Positions 13,201 through 54,600 are shown, numbered from the stretch's first letter. The stretch is DNA of 64,000 bases from Escarpia spicata (GCA_963995525.1 OZ023210.1:28585249-28649248); one strand, 5' to 3'. Program-made: numbers and translations. Notes: generated from the letters alone by a model not told the origin.

Positions 13201-13766
13201 TGATAGTGATCACTTCCTAGTAAGGGATCATCTCAGAACGTAAATGTCCAATATCAGATGAAATTACTTTCGTTTGGGGGTCTGTGGCAGTTTCGTCTGG
13301 TGTCAGACATCAATATTTTACACTTCCGACTGATACTGTTAGTATATTGGTATCATCATATATAAATGTTTACAAACTTTCAGCTGAGGCCAGATGAAAG
13401 TGATTTTTTGATGAACAGAAAGAGATGAGTAGTCTTGGCACCTCAGAGATGTACCTACAATGATCTAAATTACCATCATAATATATAGATGAGAGACAGA
13501 GAAATTAAATAATTTGTTTTGTTTTGAAGGGTTAATTACTCCCAGAGACTACTTGTTTATGACCATTGTTTCTGGCCACAGGACCTCACCAGAATGTGGT
13601 CATGGCCGGTCAGACTGACCGGTGGGCAGTGACGGGCAGGAGAGTCAAGTCTCAACCAGGTGTCACTGGACCAGGCAAGAACTCGCCTGTCGTCGTACTT
13701 GGGCCAGGAAGGAGAAACCCAACAAGGAAAGCAAAAGTCAGAAACTATAACAACAAAGATGTCTGA
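1071..13766 (+). CDS. CCDC57: CCDC57-like centrosomal coiled-coil protein, 3' part of gene (12 exons)
   Basis: Gene-level entry. Joined exons are 1071-1233, 2559-2693, 7767-7935, 8143-8337, 8831-8931, 9619-9819, 10437-10496, 10773-11022, 11262-11455, 12008-12140, 12960-13142 and 13582-13766. All junctions are AG/GT and all phases agree, giving about 655 codons to a TGA at 13764-13766. The product is heptad-rich coiled coil. As I remember vertebrate CCDC57, the order of landmarks matches: a DWQRRCEDVER block, then an ERDRAEATLRQHGL block, then MRRQMEALGSQIP, then DYIKNMENELIQLKAKYNALE, and a short basic C-terminus ending RNYNNKDV. The vertebrate protein is a centrosome/centriolar-satellite and microtubule-associated factor; the same role here is inference. 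The 5' half of the gene lies before base 1. It converges with DDX46 on the other strand. Confidence 0.82.
1330..1419. mobile_element. MITE family copy 1 (3' part)
   Basis: Ends in 'ggtgaccgtaaagtgaggtt' then cgattg, followed directly by TA. The same end is seen at 10000-10019. The left terminus is not recognisable; the piece includes 'gtgaccttaattgcaaggtg'. Confidence 0.55.
2094..2470. mobile_element. Inverted-repeat (MITE-like) element in CCDC57 intron
   Basis: Arm 2114-2140 and arm 2428-2454 are reverse complements with one mismatch in 27 bases (cacgtcttcaatactgggca core). The arms are about 290 bp apart. The outer flanks are AT-rich (a short tatgttataacaga repeat on the left at 2074-2115). 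No coding content; a small foldback or MITE is the simplest reading. Target duplication not identified. Confidence 0.5.
2559..2693 (+). CDS. CCDC57: CCDC57 exon b (its 3' end seeded the 66-bp array)
   Basis: Acceptor TTGTTTGCAG, 45 codons in phase 0, from AVADLKEMERAWEEKEEG to RQHGLTPNYDIS. The first donor is GTGAGT at 2694. The last 33 nt of the exon, plus this donor and 27 nt of intron, form the 66-bp unit repeated to 5812. Using any donor further down would read through an in-frame TAA (in GTATAAC) within the first repeat unit, so the first donor is the only one expected to give full-length protein. Confidence 0.8.
2660..5812 (+). repeat. 66-bp minisatellite made of an exon end plus 5' splice site (about 48 units)
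   Basis: Units run caacacggtctcactcccaa, then ctacgacatcagt, then GTGAGT or GTAAGT, then cctgggcactg and tttcactaagatagtat. Spacing between units is exactly 66 bp (for example 2728 to 2794). The first unit is the real exon end at 2661-2693. The left third mostly has GTGAGT and the rest mostly GTAAGT or GTAAAT, so sequence variants are spatially clustered, as expected from successive unequal exchange. A 1144-codon antisense ORF exists only because the unit is 22 codons long and free of stops on the - strand; I do not call it a gene. Confidence 0.95.
5985..6235 (-). mobile_element. tRNA-derived SINE, copy 1
   Basis: On the - strand the head reads as a tRNA-like pol III promoter: A box region at 6199-6218 (tggtcgcgcagtagagcgcc) and B box GGTTCGATTCC at 6165-6175. 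The body continues leftward with a segment shared with the copy at 21276-21556, including 'gtgtct..gacacta.aag', 'tgtc.atg.caggggaa' and 'taaaagat.cc'. The acceptor and anticodon arms do not fold as a real tRNA. It starts about 170 bp right of the 66-bp array. Confidence 0.7.
6236..6790. other. Intron stretch with one 41-bp duplication
   Basis: No coding signal. A 41-bp segment (aacatccatctaacatccgg, then tatgaactcgtcagaaccctt) is present twice in tandem at about 6627-6709. The rest is AT-rich intron. Confidence 0.5.
6795..7655. repeat. 41-bp minisatellite, about 21 units (intron of CCDC57)
   Basis: Units of the form taccaacacagacacatgca, then cgcacgcatacatgcacgcca, with strict 41-bp spacing (6798, 6839, ...). 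Rich in ACACAC/GCACGC. Because 41 is not a multiple of 3 and the unit lacks stops in several frames, several overlapping 200-312 codon ORFs appear on both strands. They are repeat artefacts of His/Thr- or Cys/Val-rich composition. Confidence 0.93.
7767..7935 (+). CDS. CCDC57: CCDC57 exon c
   Basis: Acceptor GGCTGTTGCAG, donor GTAATA. Encodes SQVKELKKQNETLRGVVHQM and then RRQMEALGSQIP, a block that I recognise from vertebrate CCDC57. 56 codons + 1 nt; phase 1 out. The trailing G joins AC of the next exon to give Asp. Confidence 0.82.
8143..8337 (+). CDS. CCDC57: CCDC57 exon d
   Basis: Acceptor TTTTCTGCAG, donor GTAAAC. Encodes DYIKNMENELIQLKAKYNAL and then a short acidic/polar linker and NPLVLRHIEELNSSIG. 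It continues the coiled coil. 195 bp = 2 + 64 codons + 1, consistent with both neighbours. Confidence 0.8.
8724..8850 (+). repeat. Small tandem triplication of a 3' splice site and exon start
   Basis: Three diverged copies of an intron-end/exon-start segment lie in a row. The first has 'actgaggggagagaaggtgg' followed by 'ataaagtagtatatagtgttg' ending TTTTGCAG. The second starts GTCAACTGAGGGGGAGG and ends TTGTATCAG. The third is the start of real exon e, GTCAGCTGAGAGGAGAG. Two candidate acceptors (about 8780 and 8830) therefore precede similar sequence; the decoy copy meets TGA (gtgtgataaag) soon after. Confidence 0.8.
8831..8931 (+). CDS. CCDC57: CCDC57 exon e
   Basis: Acceptor TTGTATCAG, donor GTGGGA. 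Encodes GQLRGEKVELTAQVRKQQAR and then MQHLERTVTELGKQ, typical coiled coil, corresponding to the vertebrate LRKQVAELGKHL region. 101 bp = 2 + 33 codons. Preceded by a decoy copy of its own 3' splice site. Confidence 0.8.
9375..9605. repeat. Imperfect (CA)n microsatellite
   Basis: CA-rich tract interspersed with TG/CG just before the acceptor of exon f. ORFs of about 68-127 codons across it are compositional artefacts, except that the frame that continues past 9619 is exon f itself. Confidence 0.85.
9619..9819 (+). CDS. CCDC57: CCDC57 exon f
   Basis: Acceptor CATGTTTCAG, donor GTAGCT. 67 codons in phase 0: PREKQAEVEQLQYKLNAETR, then RHEALVASLRHRVSELEVEL and ARKEADEYHRVN...ISNQ. Strong heptad pattern. 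The exon is more GC-rich than its flanks. A MITE begins 12 bp beyond the exon end. Confidence 0.82.
9831..10019. mobile_element. MITE family copy 2 (both ends present)
   Basis: Terminal inverted repeats cagtggaacctcact (left) and the reverse complement of cagtcaaacctcact (right); TA follows the right end. About 189 bp with no coding capacity. Subterminal 'aaggtcacc' and 'ggtgac' motifs recur. TA flanks and CAGT..ACCTC ends are what Tc1/mariner-superfamily (pogo-like) non-autonomous elements show; the assignment is inference. Confidence 0.65.
10437..10496 (+). CDS. CCDC57: CCDC57 exon g (60-bp microexon)
   Basis: Acceptor TTCTCACCAG, donor GTAAGA; 20 codons in phase 0: VSALKMELASGRPTVSFGAQ. 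Too short for an ORF search, but phase and splice sites fit both neighbours. Confidence 0.72.
10773..11022 (+). CDS. CCDC57: CCDC57 exon h
   Basis: Acceptor CTGTTACCAG, donor GTGAGT. Encodes ELLIQQLQDEIKRLLKCQQ, a Ser/Thr/Gly-rich linker, then MHKKLRQAAKHISQLTREKQ and QLIEMGNRLRGELNKFG. The last block resembles the conserved distal coiled coil of CCDC57. 83 codons + 1 nt. Confidence 0.8.
11262..11455 (+). CDS. CCDC57: CCDC57 exon i
   Basis: Acceptor ACTTCCACAG, donor GTCTGT. A Gln/Ser-rich low-complexity stretch (VPQSTRQQPSTRQDSDHLK) is followed by the short coiled coil NQLSQLIQTKLSQLEKLQYQ. 194 bp = 2 + 64 codons. Confidence 0.76.
11566..11905 (+). repeat. Dispersed repeat family, copy A
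   Basis: About 340 bp that match 29925-30262 in the same orientation at many points: 'gctacatacacagaaa', 'ggtttcctg', 'gttacataaaa.g.ccccaac', 'gaacaatcaa', 'gtgttacttttcttc', 'aagtttga'. No coding potential or TIR found; perhaps a SINE or MITE body. Not classified. Confidence 0.6.
12008..12140 (+). CDS. CCDC57: CCDC57 exon j
   Basis: Acceptor GATGCTCCAG, donor GTAGGC. Encodes ELAFAQQGEGHPMKVMPMTL and then AMSSSGECSTAEEDAGRN. Low complexity, Met/Ser-rich. 44 codons + 1 nt. Confidence 0.72.
12660..12930. repeat. Imperfect (CA)n tract
   Basis: CA-rich intronic tract with ATGCACAC and GCACGC variants, ending shortly before exon k. The ORFs crossing it are artefacts. Confidence 0.8.
12960..13142 (+). 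CDS. CCDC57: CCDC57 exon k
   Basis: Acceptor TTGCATGCAG, donor GTAGGT. Encodes GRCVMSRPEEAHRDTVTLSS, PNPHLRTSLSSLGGESLQEI and WGMLEDDGLSPKPTTPMGAG. 183 bp = 2 + 60 codons + 1. The SLQEIWGMLED helix is the only ordered-looking part. Confidence 0.76.
13582..13766 (+). CDS. CCDC57: CCDC57 terminal exon l
   Basis: Acceptor TCTGGCCACAG; 2 + 61 codons including TGA. Gly/Pro/Arg-rich, basic end: GPHQNVVMAGQTDRWAVTGR ... RRNPTRKAKVRNYNNKDV. The RNYN.KD ending is like vertebrate CCDC57 as I recall it. Confidence 0.8.
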
Positions 13767-14095
13767 AAGAAGACATCATTGCGGCATTATGTATATATGT
13801 GTATTTATGGTCCTTCAACTTGATTTCTCTCTTATATAACGATAGTTTCAGAATAATTTTGCAAAATGTGAACTTATTTAGTGTCCACTATAGTGTTGGG
13901 CAAATCTGTTTTGGGGAATCATCCGACAAACTAGTAAATTATTTTTGATTGAATTTAATCAAAATTTGACGAAAACAGCAAGAGTAGTCCGGCTGTTAAC
14001 CAATATTACATAAAACTCACAAATTTGAACATCACTGAACTCGACTCATAATGGGCTAAATCAATCGAGGAGTTTTATCTTGCAAACATAATATA

Positions 14096-14200
14096 AGTGG
14101 AACCTCACTATTAAGGTCACCCTCGGGAATGAGCCAAAGTGACCTAAATAGCAAGGTGACCACATTAGCAGGACTAATTTCCTATACTTTACCACCAACT
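14096..14200. mobile_element. MITE family copy 3 (5' part)
   Basis: Begins agtggaacctcactattaag directly after TA at 14094-14095 and matches copy 2 through 'gcaggactaatttc'. The right end is lost. It lies in the intergenic spacer between the two convergent genes. Confidence 0.6.
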
Positions 14201-14501
14201 CTACAAGAGTATCTACGTATAACTGTGTCACACTGACAAACTTATTATGGATAGACCCTAGTGATATATTTCATTCTGCATATGTCTGTGATAGCCAACT
14301 AGCTTGCTCTTGTTACTTATCAAATTATTACATAATTATAAGTTGTATATATTGTCGCTCAACTAGCTATACAGCTTTTAAAATATCTGATTAATTATGT
14401 TTACAAAATTCAGTTAACATAGCAGTTCTAAGATGTTTTTCATATATTATTTAATGTTCAGCAGCTATGAAAGAATTATTTATTTGTATACCTAGATTGT
14501 C

Positions 14502-14507
14502 AATAAA
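14502..14507 (+). promoter_or_regulatory. Candidate poly(A) signal for CCDC57
   Basis: AATAAA about 735 bp after the CCDC57 stop codon. Chosen by position only. Confidence 0.35.
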
Positions 14508-14740
14508 ATGTCAACAAAGAAGTGTTGAATCAATATGTTGATGTGCTGCCTTTAATTAGTCTCCAGTGCTACCAACGAGTCAGTTGCTGTTTCTGTTACA
14601 GCTGATTATGCTGTCTGTATGAAACACTATGTACACCCAGATGACAAACACAAGTTGTCAGAAAGATGTTACTTGTTACAATTTTCTAGTTCTACTTATT
14701 TCTTCACTTCCGCTATGGTAACTGCTAACTTCCAGACAGG

Positions 14741-14857
14741 GACTCCTGGAGTCGGTATCACCGAACTGCTGGAGTCAGTATAACTCAACTCCTGGAGTCA
14801 GTGTAACTCAACTCCTGGAGTCAGTATAACTCAACTCCTGGAGTCAGCATAACTCAA
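14741..14857. repeat. 24-bp tandem repeat, about 5 units
   Basis: Units 'actcctggagtcagtataac' then tcaa in the spacer between CCDC57 and DDX46. Confidence 0.85.
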
Positions 14858-15021
14858 GTCAGTAGAAAGTAGTTCAAAGTGAATTGGTTATATTCAGCTG
14901 TGTCTACATGTAAGTACAATCACAAGTTTCACAACCCAGTTGTACAATTTCTCACTTGATCTGAAATGTGATTTCATATCTCATTAACATAAAATACCCT
15001 CAAGTTAAAAAGGATAATTCA

Positions 15022-15027
15022 TTTATT
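15022..15027 (-). promoter_or_regulatory. Candidate poly(A) signal for DDX46
   Basis: AATAAA on the - strand, about 1.2 kb beyond the DDX46 stop. If used, the 29-bp array at 15290-15905 would lie in the DDX46 3' UTR. Confidence 0.3.
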
Positions 15028-15289
15028 AAAACGTAATTTTAAAATACGATTAGGTGATTGATCACTTGTTCCCCGTCTCAACGGCAGAGACGTCATGGTC
15101 ACCAGAATCACCTTGAACACGCTCCTCTACTGATGACATCCATGTCAATTGTCCTACATGCCTGATGTTTCTTGTGATCTTAGCATCTGTCCCAGTCATC
15201 ATGTCCCTAATGAATACAGGATGAACCACGTGTTGGGAAATGAGAGTGATGGGAGTAAAACCCCACACAGTCCATGAATACTCCACCCT

Positions 15290-15905
15290 TGTCATGCTGT
15301 GGTCATGACAGTTACCACATGGTGGCTGTGGTCATAACAGTTACCACATGGTGGCTGTGGTCATGACAGTTACCAAATGGTGGCTGTGGTCATGACAGTT
15401 ACCACATGGTGGCTGTGGTCATGACAGTTACCACATGGTGGCTGTGGTCATAACAGTTACCACATGGTGGCTGTGGTCATGACAGTTACCAAATGGTGGC
15501 TGTGGTCATGACAGTTACCACATTGTGGCTGTGGTCATGACAGTTACCAAATGGTGGCTGTGGTCATGACAGTTACCACATGGTGGCTGTGGTCAAGACA
15601 GTTACCACATTGTGGCTGTGGTCATGACAGTTACCACATTGTGGCTGTGGTCATGACAGTTACCACATGGTGGCTGTGGTCATAAGAGTTACCACATGGT
15701 GGCTGTGGTCATGACAGTTACCAAATGGTGGCTGTGGTCATGACAGTTACCACATTGTGGCTGTGGTCATGACAGTTACCAAATGGTGGCTGTGGTCATG
15801 ACAGTTACCACATTGTGGCTGTGGTCATGACAGTTACCACATTGTGGCTGTGATCATGACAGTTACCACATTGTGGCTGTGATCATGACAGTTACCACAC
15901 AGTGG
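15290..15905. repeat. 29-bp minisatellite, about 21 units
   Basis: Units 'tggctgtggtcatgacagtt' then accacatgg, with 'aaatgg' and 'cattg' variants. Lies 3' of DDX46, either in its 3' UTR or just beyond. Confidence 0.93.
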
Positions 15906-16220
15906 CAGGTCGGCTACGTCTAACAAACTGTCTCACTGATGTCAGTCTTAATGTTCTTCACTACTCAAACAACACTGCCTTGCTGTGTTCTATGCATCAC
16001 CACGGTGCAGCTGCTACACAAGCCTCGTGTTACTCTAGTTCACTGTACTGACAACACAGCTGCAATATCGGCAAGCTTATGTTTCAACACTGCCAAAATA
16101 GTAGCTACTATCCTTGCAGACAGGGTCAGCACACAGGCAGACATCTTTGTCGAAACAGTCTCAGTACTGACAGACATCCTTGGTAAATAGCTGGACTCTG
16201 GTTGAACTTTCGTTCCGGTA

Positions 16221-47816
<31,596 letters not shown>

Positions 47817-48047
47817 CTGTAGGATTATAGTAAAATGTGTTAACTACAATGGTGTCATACTAAATTACTAACTAATCCGTGTATTATGGGGTAGTTATTG
47901 TTGGGAATCAGTTTGATTTTTACAATCGATCATTGGTTTAGCCTAACTGATCGATGATTGATTAAATGATTTGTGAGTGACCATTTTGGGGAAAATTTTA
48001 CTCACTATGTACACATTTAATTTATGGTGTCTTCCCATAATGTGAGG

Positions 48048-49349
48048 CAGACGTGGGGCCGAAGTACTCGGTACTCATGTACTCGAGTACATTTTTGAAG
48101 TACTCGTACTCATGATACTTATGGGTCATGGACTCATACTCATTGTACTCAGATTTTACGAGTACATTACAAGTACATCTGAGTACTTTCTCAATATGTA
48201 CTGGGGAAAATAAATATATTTGGTTATAAAATTAAACTTTCCTTAAATATTTAAATGTTCAACTATTTTTTTAATACTTTGTTATTTCTGCTAGTATATA
48301 ATCTTACCATCCCTACACATCCCAGTACATCCTCATTCTCTGATAACAATGACTATGATACCCAAACATGGCAGCATATTTTCCCAGTCAGAAACACCTG
48401 TTAAGCAAACAATAATTTTAGGCTAGCAATTCAGGCCATAAACCTGTTTGTTTAATTAAGCCATAAAGAGTCAATTAGCAGTTAACCCACCACTTAAACA
48501 GGAAATGCCTTTTATGTAGTATGGAGACCATGCCACTTGGCACTGGCTGACAGTGCTAACTGCTAAGAACAAGAACTGCCAGTCTTCCTCTGTAGAAGTA
48601 AGGTGGCTCAAGTCAGACTGTTTCCTACACTAGTATAATCCCATGCCAGCAGCCTGGCTAAAAAGTTCAAAGGGGATGCTGAGCCTGTTATGTGGACATG
48701 TGCTAACCGTCTCAACAACTAGTACTAGTAGTAGTCTACGATCAGAAAATATAAATTGCAAACTTATAACGTCAGCAGATGAACATGAGGTGAACGAATA
48801 CCTCAGTCAGCCATGTACAGATTGTCACAGTGACCCACTGTAGTTCTGAGTTTTCCAACTCTGGCTCAGTTGGTCCCTCACCATCTCAGCATTCCAGCCT
48901 CATCAGCCCCAGTTGAAAGGGTATTTAGCATAGCCGAGAAAGTATTCTGCCCTGAACAGTGCAGCCTGAAAGACTCAACCTGTGAACAACTCATGTTCAT
49001 TCGGTGCAATGGCAAATAGATTATAAGATCACTGGATGCCACTGAAATGAATGCCAATGAAGTGAATTTCATTGTTGATGAAATAGAGGTTTTTTAGTTT
49101 TCCTCATAAAAAATGTATCAACTGCCATTACATATTCACTTTTGCCGAGTTATATAAATTAGATTAATTAATAATTTTAACATACGTCAGTATTTAATAT
49201 TTATATATTTTTTAATGTACTTGTACTTTTACTTGTACTTGTGAGAATATACTCGTACTTGTACTCATACTCAGCTTTTAGCAATGTACTCGTACTTATC
49301 CATCGTCAAAGTACTCATACTCATAAAAATGTACTCGGCCCCAGGTCGG
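48048..49349 (+). mobile_element. Decayed hAT transposon in DDX46 intron 1
   Basis: 8-bp target duplication ATGTGAGG at 48040-48047 and 49350-49357. Inverted ends CAGACGTGGGGCCGAAGTAC and (reverse complement of the right end) CCGACCTGGGGCCGAGTAC. Subterminal GTACTCGTACTC-type motifs are repeated many times at both ends. The inner part contains a degenerate transposase remnant. About 1.3 kb; the N-terminal part of the transposase is missing. Confidence 0.82.
48643..49019 (+). pseudogene. hAT transposase C-terminal remnant
   Basis: DEHEVNEYLSQPCTDCHSDP (48781-48840) then a stop and a frame break, then HHLSIPASSAPVERVFSIAE (about 48879-48938) to a stop at 49017-49019. The hAT dimerisation-domain signature 'L.IPASSAPVERVFS' is clear, and the EYLS.P....DPL segment is the usual lead-in. 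Broken by at least one stop and one frame change; I describe it as a dead gene. Confidence 0.85.
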
Positions 49350-49559
49350 ATGTGAGGTTTCCATCATTATTATTTTGTGTAATATTAATAATTTTGCAGA
49401 TATGGTTTAAGACCTTATTGATGCTGGATTTGAATCATGATTACTACAAAAAATGAATAAATAATCTAATCCCCTTTTGGTGCATTCCAATTATTGTTAA
49501 TACAATACAATACAGGTAATAAATTGTCAATATGGGAAGATTTATTTTTAAATGTCATG

Positions 49560-49965
49560 TCCAAAGCTACAAGTTTGTCACTGGATGTACACAGGATTGT
49601 GTTAACTTTTTGAGTTATTGCCGTTTAAACATCGCGAGTGTTCAACCTTGCGATACATGATCCGTTGCTGCGTATACATTGCAGGATTACGCATGCACGA
49701 TGTTCAAACAGCAATAACTCAAAACTAAAAACAAATCTGGGGTACATGCAGCATATTTGTAAATACAATTATTATCTTCACTGTGATATCAAAAAAGATT
49801 ACCGGATTAATCCTATTGCAAGTTTGAGCATTTGCAATGTTCAAACTGCAATAACTGAAAAAGTAAACAAATGTCCTGTGTGCATCAAGTGACACATTTG
49901 CAGGTAAGATTATTATCTTTGCGGTGATATAACAAATATTAAATTCTGCGATTGTAATTTTAGGT
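49560..49965. repeat. Cluster of one inverted and two direct diverged copies of a ~130-bp repeat
   Basis: 'atgttcaaacagcaataact' (near 49697) and 'atgttcaaactgcaataact' (near 49838) head two direct copies, each with 'aattattatctt.actgtgatat' or a close variant further on. The piece at 49560-49640 contains the same motifs reverse-complemented (gagttattgccgtttaaacatc; gatgtacacaggattgtgtt). Confidence 0.55.
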
Positions 49966-50391
49966 ACGGTCTGAAACACCAAGCCGCATAGATGCGCGAC
50001 ATGCTAAATCCTAGTGGTGCTACCTGTGGTGATGTCACCAACGATCGCTAGATGTCGCAACAAACTGTGCAGAAAATGTACAGAAAAGAGTGACTTAAAG
50101 GGGCCTTGAACAAGGTGATCGGGGGAGGGGGGGTTTACAAATAATTTGAATATTAGGACACTATTTTTAGAGTATATTTCACTCAGATTGGGTATAAAAA
50201 AGTTCATTTTGTTTAGTCTTTAAATGACTGAATGGCTGACGAGCTTTAAGTTCATAGGGTAAATTCGGCATGAAATTCTAAATAACAGATGCCCATTATC
50301 CATTTATTATAAGACAGACAGGGCCTACTGGCGCATCTAAAATAACTGTCTAAACAGAAATCAAATCATAACAATTTATAAGGTATCGCTA

Positions 50392-50441
50392 ATGATTTAG
50401 CCAGTGATGTAGGTGTCCATGCAAATCACTGACTAAATCAT
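50392..50441. repeat. 17-bp arm hairpin
   Basis: Arms ATGATTTAGCCAGTGAT and the reverse complement of ATGATTTAGTCAGTGAT, with a 16-bp loop. Possibly the ends of a tiny MITE; no further support. Confidence 0.5.
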
Positions 50442-51316
50442 GGCCGCCATATTCGTTTCACTGTAATTCCACAGGTCTGTGGTCCACAGTGTTCTATGGT
50501 AGAATTGGTGTCAGGACTACTAAGCCCACGGACAACTCGGCCCGAGACAACTCAGCCCCCACCCTGGTTTGGACCAGTCAGGGTTTCGCCAAATTGTACC
50601 AGTTGTGCAGATTATCAACTGTCATGGTGGCAATATAGCTCTTTGCTTTAAAGACGACATGAGCACAAAATTTATATTTAACCAAGTGAATAACATACTA
50701 GCATGATGCTATTTAGACAGGTGTAATACCTGACAGTTTCCTTTGTTAATATTAATGTGTGAAAATCAGCATATCTGATTGATTTCTGAATGAAATAGTG
50801 TGCATGATGCTGCTTCGAAAAGTACTGTGAAGTAATATGTGCCACAGCCAAAATTTGCCACCACTGGAAACATGGAAGACATGGCAAGACATTCTGGTGA
50901 TTCTGGTTTGGAGAGTTGTATCGCAAATGTGACGACTTGTAGGACTGTTGCCACATACAGTAATGAACCACTGGCAGTAGACGCACTCAGAACATTTATG
51001 ACATGTATGATGATGATGACGATGTTAAAAAGTAACATTTTGAGGCTGCCGTTGATTCAAATTCACGGGACCAAATTTGGATTGGAACATTTTATTGGGA
51101 ACGGACAACACATTATGCAGAATCACACGGATTATTTTCAATATATTTATTTACAACGTTGGATACAACATCTATATGCATAACTGTATCATACTGTTTT
51201 ATTATTTATTAATAATAATGATACGCACAACTGACAGAATTGTGCACGCCATTCAGTGAGTTTACTGGCACTGTCATTAAGTGATTAATGTGTGAAAGGA
51301 CATAACTGTTTCACTG

Positions 51317-51662
51317 GCTTGCTAGCTGCTCCATCATTGTTTCATTGAGCAGATACTTGCTAGCTGCTCCATCATTGTTTCATTGAGCAGATACTTGCTA
51401 GCTGCTCCATCATTGTTTCATTGAGCAGATACTTGCTAGCTGCTCCATCATTGTTTCATTGAGCAGATACTTGCTAGCTGCTCCATCATTGTTTCATTGA
51501 GCAGATACTTGCTAGCTGCTCCATCATTGTTTCATTGAGCAGATACTTGCTAGCTGCTCCATCATTGTTTCATTGAGCAGATACTTGCTAGCTGCTCCAT
51601 CATTGTTTCATTGAGCAGATACTTGCTAGCTGCTCCATCATTGTTTCATTAGGCAGATACTT
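51317..51662. repeat. 38-bp minisatellite, about 9 units
   Basis: Unit 'ttgctagctgctccatcatt' then gtttcattgagcagatac; nearly perfect copies. A related partial unit occurs near 51740 (gctgctccatcgttgtttca). Confidence 0.95.
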
Positions 51663-54600
51663 CTGCTCAAGGGGAATTCCACTGGTTGTCTTCTTGTGCA
51701 CAAAAACAGACTTACCCCCGGGTAATGTGTAGAGATATAACTGGCTTGCTGCTCCATCGTTGTTTCATTGAACAAGTACATTTGAAGCTAGGAATTTATA
51801 ATCGACTGATCTTTTCACTTTCAATAACAGTGTAAACCTGTTGTCTGTACATTGTTTGCATTTTCTAGCACATAGTGAGTTAATGTTAGGTCACGCACAC
51901 AATCAGAATATATGCAAACAAATAGCTAAGATTTTCTGGAAGGGATTGTAGTTGGGACTTCCACAAGGGCAATATCAATATACATCATGCAAACACTTAT
52001 AATAAAGATTATGATTATGACAGCTTGAACCTCGAGCACCAAACTTTCAGGGATTATTCAACGACCCTTAGAGAAGGAAGTAATACCTATATCTTTTCAA
52101 AATACCCCATATATGTCAAGACACGTTTATGGGGTAAATCAGTTCGTTCCTTAACAGTTTCTACGTCTACCCTCATGCAGGGCCTGACCATAAAAACGTA
52201 ATGTGCACAAGGTACATAAAATGTACTGAGCATATAATACATTTTGGTAATCATACTTAGTGTGTTCAAACTTGAAGATAAACTAAAAATACATGATATA
52301 TTATTATCATTTATGAAGGCAAGGCACAGCACATGGCTGAATGCACATCTCATGATCAAAAACAGTAACAATATAAGTATGACAACAAATATGTATATAT
52401 ATATTTATTTACATGAGATTTAAAGAGATACTTCTTAAAACACAGTAGCAACTATGGGTGAGATATGAGTATATATATATATGGACAGTGATTTTTGTTT
52501 CAAACGAAGAATTTTCCGTTTCTGAAAAAAACAAATTCTGTGTCAAATGATTCAGAAAAGCAATATTTTTATTTTATTTTAAAGTTAACTTTGAAAAATA
52601 ATACGTACTGTCAAATATTTAAAATATCGCAAAGTAATGATCTCTGCATCTAAATAATACTGTTTACTGTGTGGTTAACTTTTCTGACAACATTTATTTG
52701 GGCAATATTTGTAACACAATAACAACCGAACATAATCAATTTTGATAATAAAATAATTCCTGTCACACAATAACATAAATGATTGGTTGTTTCTAATTTA
52801 CATAAGTTAACAAATGAAAATTACACAAGCAACCATATTAACAATTACAAATGTTCAAAACACACTTACGCTGTTTCACTGATAATTTTGTTCAACCAAT
52901 TTAGCAAGCACTATATATGACGCCATCCAACAGAATTTTTTAGAACTACGAAACTTGGGCTATGTCACTTTAAGTTGACACAACCTAGGCTGTTGTTATT
53001 CCTTCGAGTTTTGTGTTTGAAACTGGAATATGTACACTCATGCGTGTTCTAACGATGTGACAATTACATTTAATTACAATTAATCAATGCACTTAGCGGA
53101 CAGCCAGACAATGATCGCAAAATGGTTTATGTTAGTGCCTTCCGCCCGCATCCCTGTTTACGTCAGTTGACTCGAGGTAGCACCGGCGCCATGACACTCG
53201 TAAAGATTAGCCTTGTGCATTAAACAAATCCTGCGTCATAAGCCCACCAAAATAAACAAATACCTTTGCATAGTAATCATGTTTGTTTCAAATATCGCCA
53301 ATAAAGTCAGTATCATTTATGGTGTTTGTGATTCTACTCTTTCAGCATTTACGGAGTTTCCATTCAAAAACACAAATCCTATTTTGAAATGTCAGATACG
53401 AGAAATTTCATCCATTTCCGAAGATCGCGTCGGCAAGTACTTTTTGTATCTCCCCGCCCTGATGTTGACCTCACGTAGGATTATTTAGTCTACGCAAGTG
53501 TTGGCTGCCTTTCAAGCAACCATCACTAGCTGTTAGGTGACAATTACCCTAGCAACTCAAGGCCTGGCTTAATCGGTTTATGGCGTGTGTCCGGCAACTG
53601 GCCAGGCGATCCGGGTGGTCGATTTTCAAAACCAATCTCTGTAGATTTTGTAACTGGCTTCGTGGAAGTTTCAATGACATAAAATGGCATGGACGGGCTG
53701 ACCCGCACAAAAAAAAACAACATGAATGGATATGGAAGGGCCAGCCAGACGGATCTGTCCACAATCAATTTAAACCTGTCCAAAAACACAATTTTCTAAT
53801 TTTAACCGTCCAAATGACGGGTGGACTGGTCTCTGGGTGAGGCCCTGCCCTTATGCCAATAACATAGCAATATGAATATTATTTGACTCTTCTACACTAT
53901 CATGGTCGAATAGGCCTATCGGTGGATGTGAATTTCATATTCTCACCGACCTTAACAATTTTGAAAAAACAATGAATCTCTGTGAATCCGTTATGGTGTT
54001 TATGTAACAGTGCTCAGTGTTTTCCAACATTTGGTAAATATTACTTTCATGACTCTTCTACCAAGGCATCCCGTCAGGTGACGGGTATTTCTGCTAGTGT
54101 TCAATAATGGGTGATCTGTGAGGTCAATGATCGAGGTACACATTGCTGTAATTAAAATTCCTCATTCTACCTACTGTAATGGAACGAGTGATGTTCAATA
54201 TTTTTTTCAAACATATTTAGAAGATTACATCCAGATAACGTCATTCAGGAGATGCGATAAGAGGTGTAACCTTTATATTAAGGACTGTGTTATATTAAAA
54301 GGGTGATTTGTGGGATTAACAACTTAACACGTCTTACTGCACAAATCTTACTACATTTTTTAACATGGCTACTACAAAAATGACATTCAAGATCTGCTCA
54401 TTAACCATCGACTCTGAGTGCTTGTTATTCATGTACTTGTCATCAAAGGGAAGTCAGTTTAGTTAGATACTGCTGAAGTCCAATACTGTGTTTCTCGCAA
54501 ACTGATCAAAAACCATTCACCGGTGTCTTAGTTCGATCATTGTGCTTAAAACAAACAATAGCCCATTACCAGTTATTTACATTTAACATACTTATTCATA

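Noticed and set aside
52871..53000. Possible first DDX46 exon with strong GTAAGTGTG donor on - strand
   Set aside because: The only ATG in it (MASYIVLAKLVEQNYQ) reaches a stop before the donor; could be 5' UTR only, not supportable as coding.
53544..53840. Overlapping ORFs on both strands (81, 71 and 86 codons)
   Set aside because: No family signal, no consistent splice sites; likely an old repeat of unknown type.
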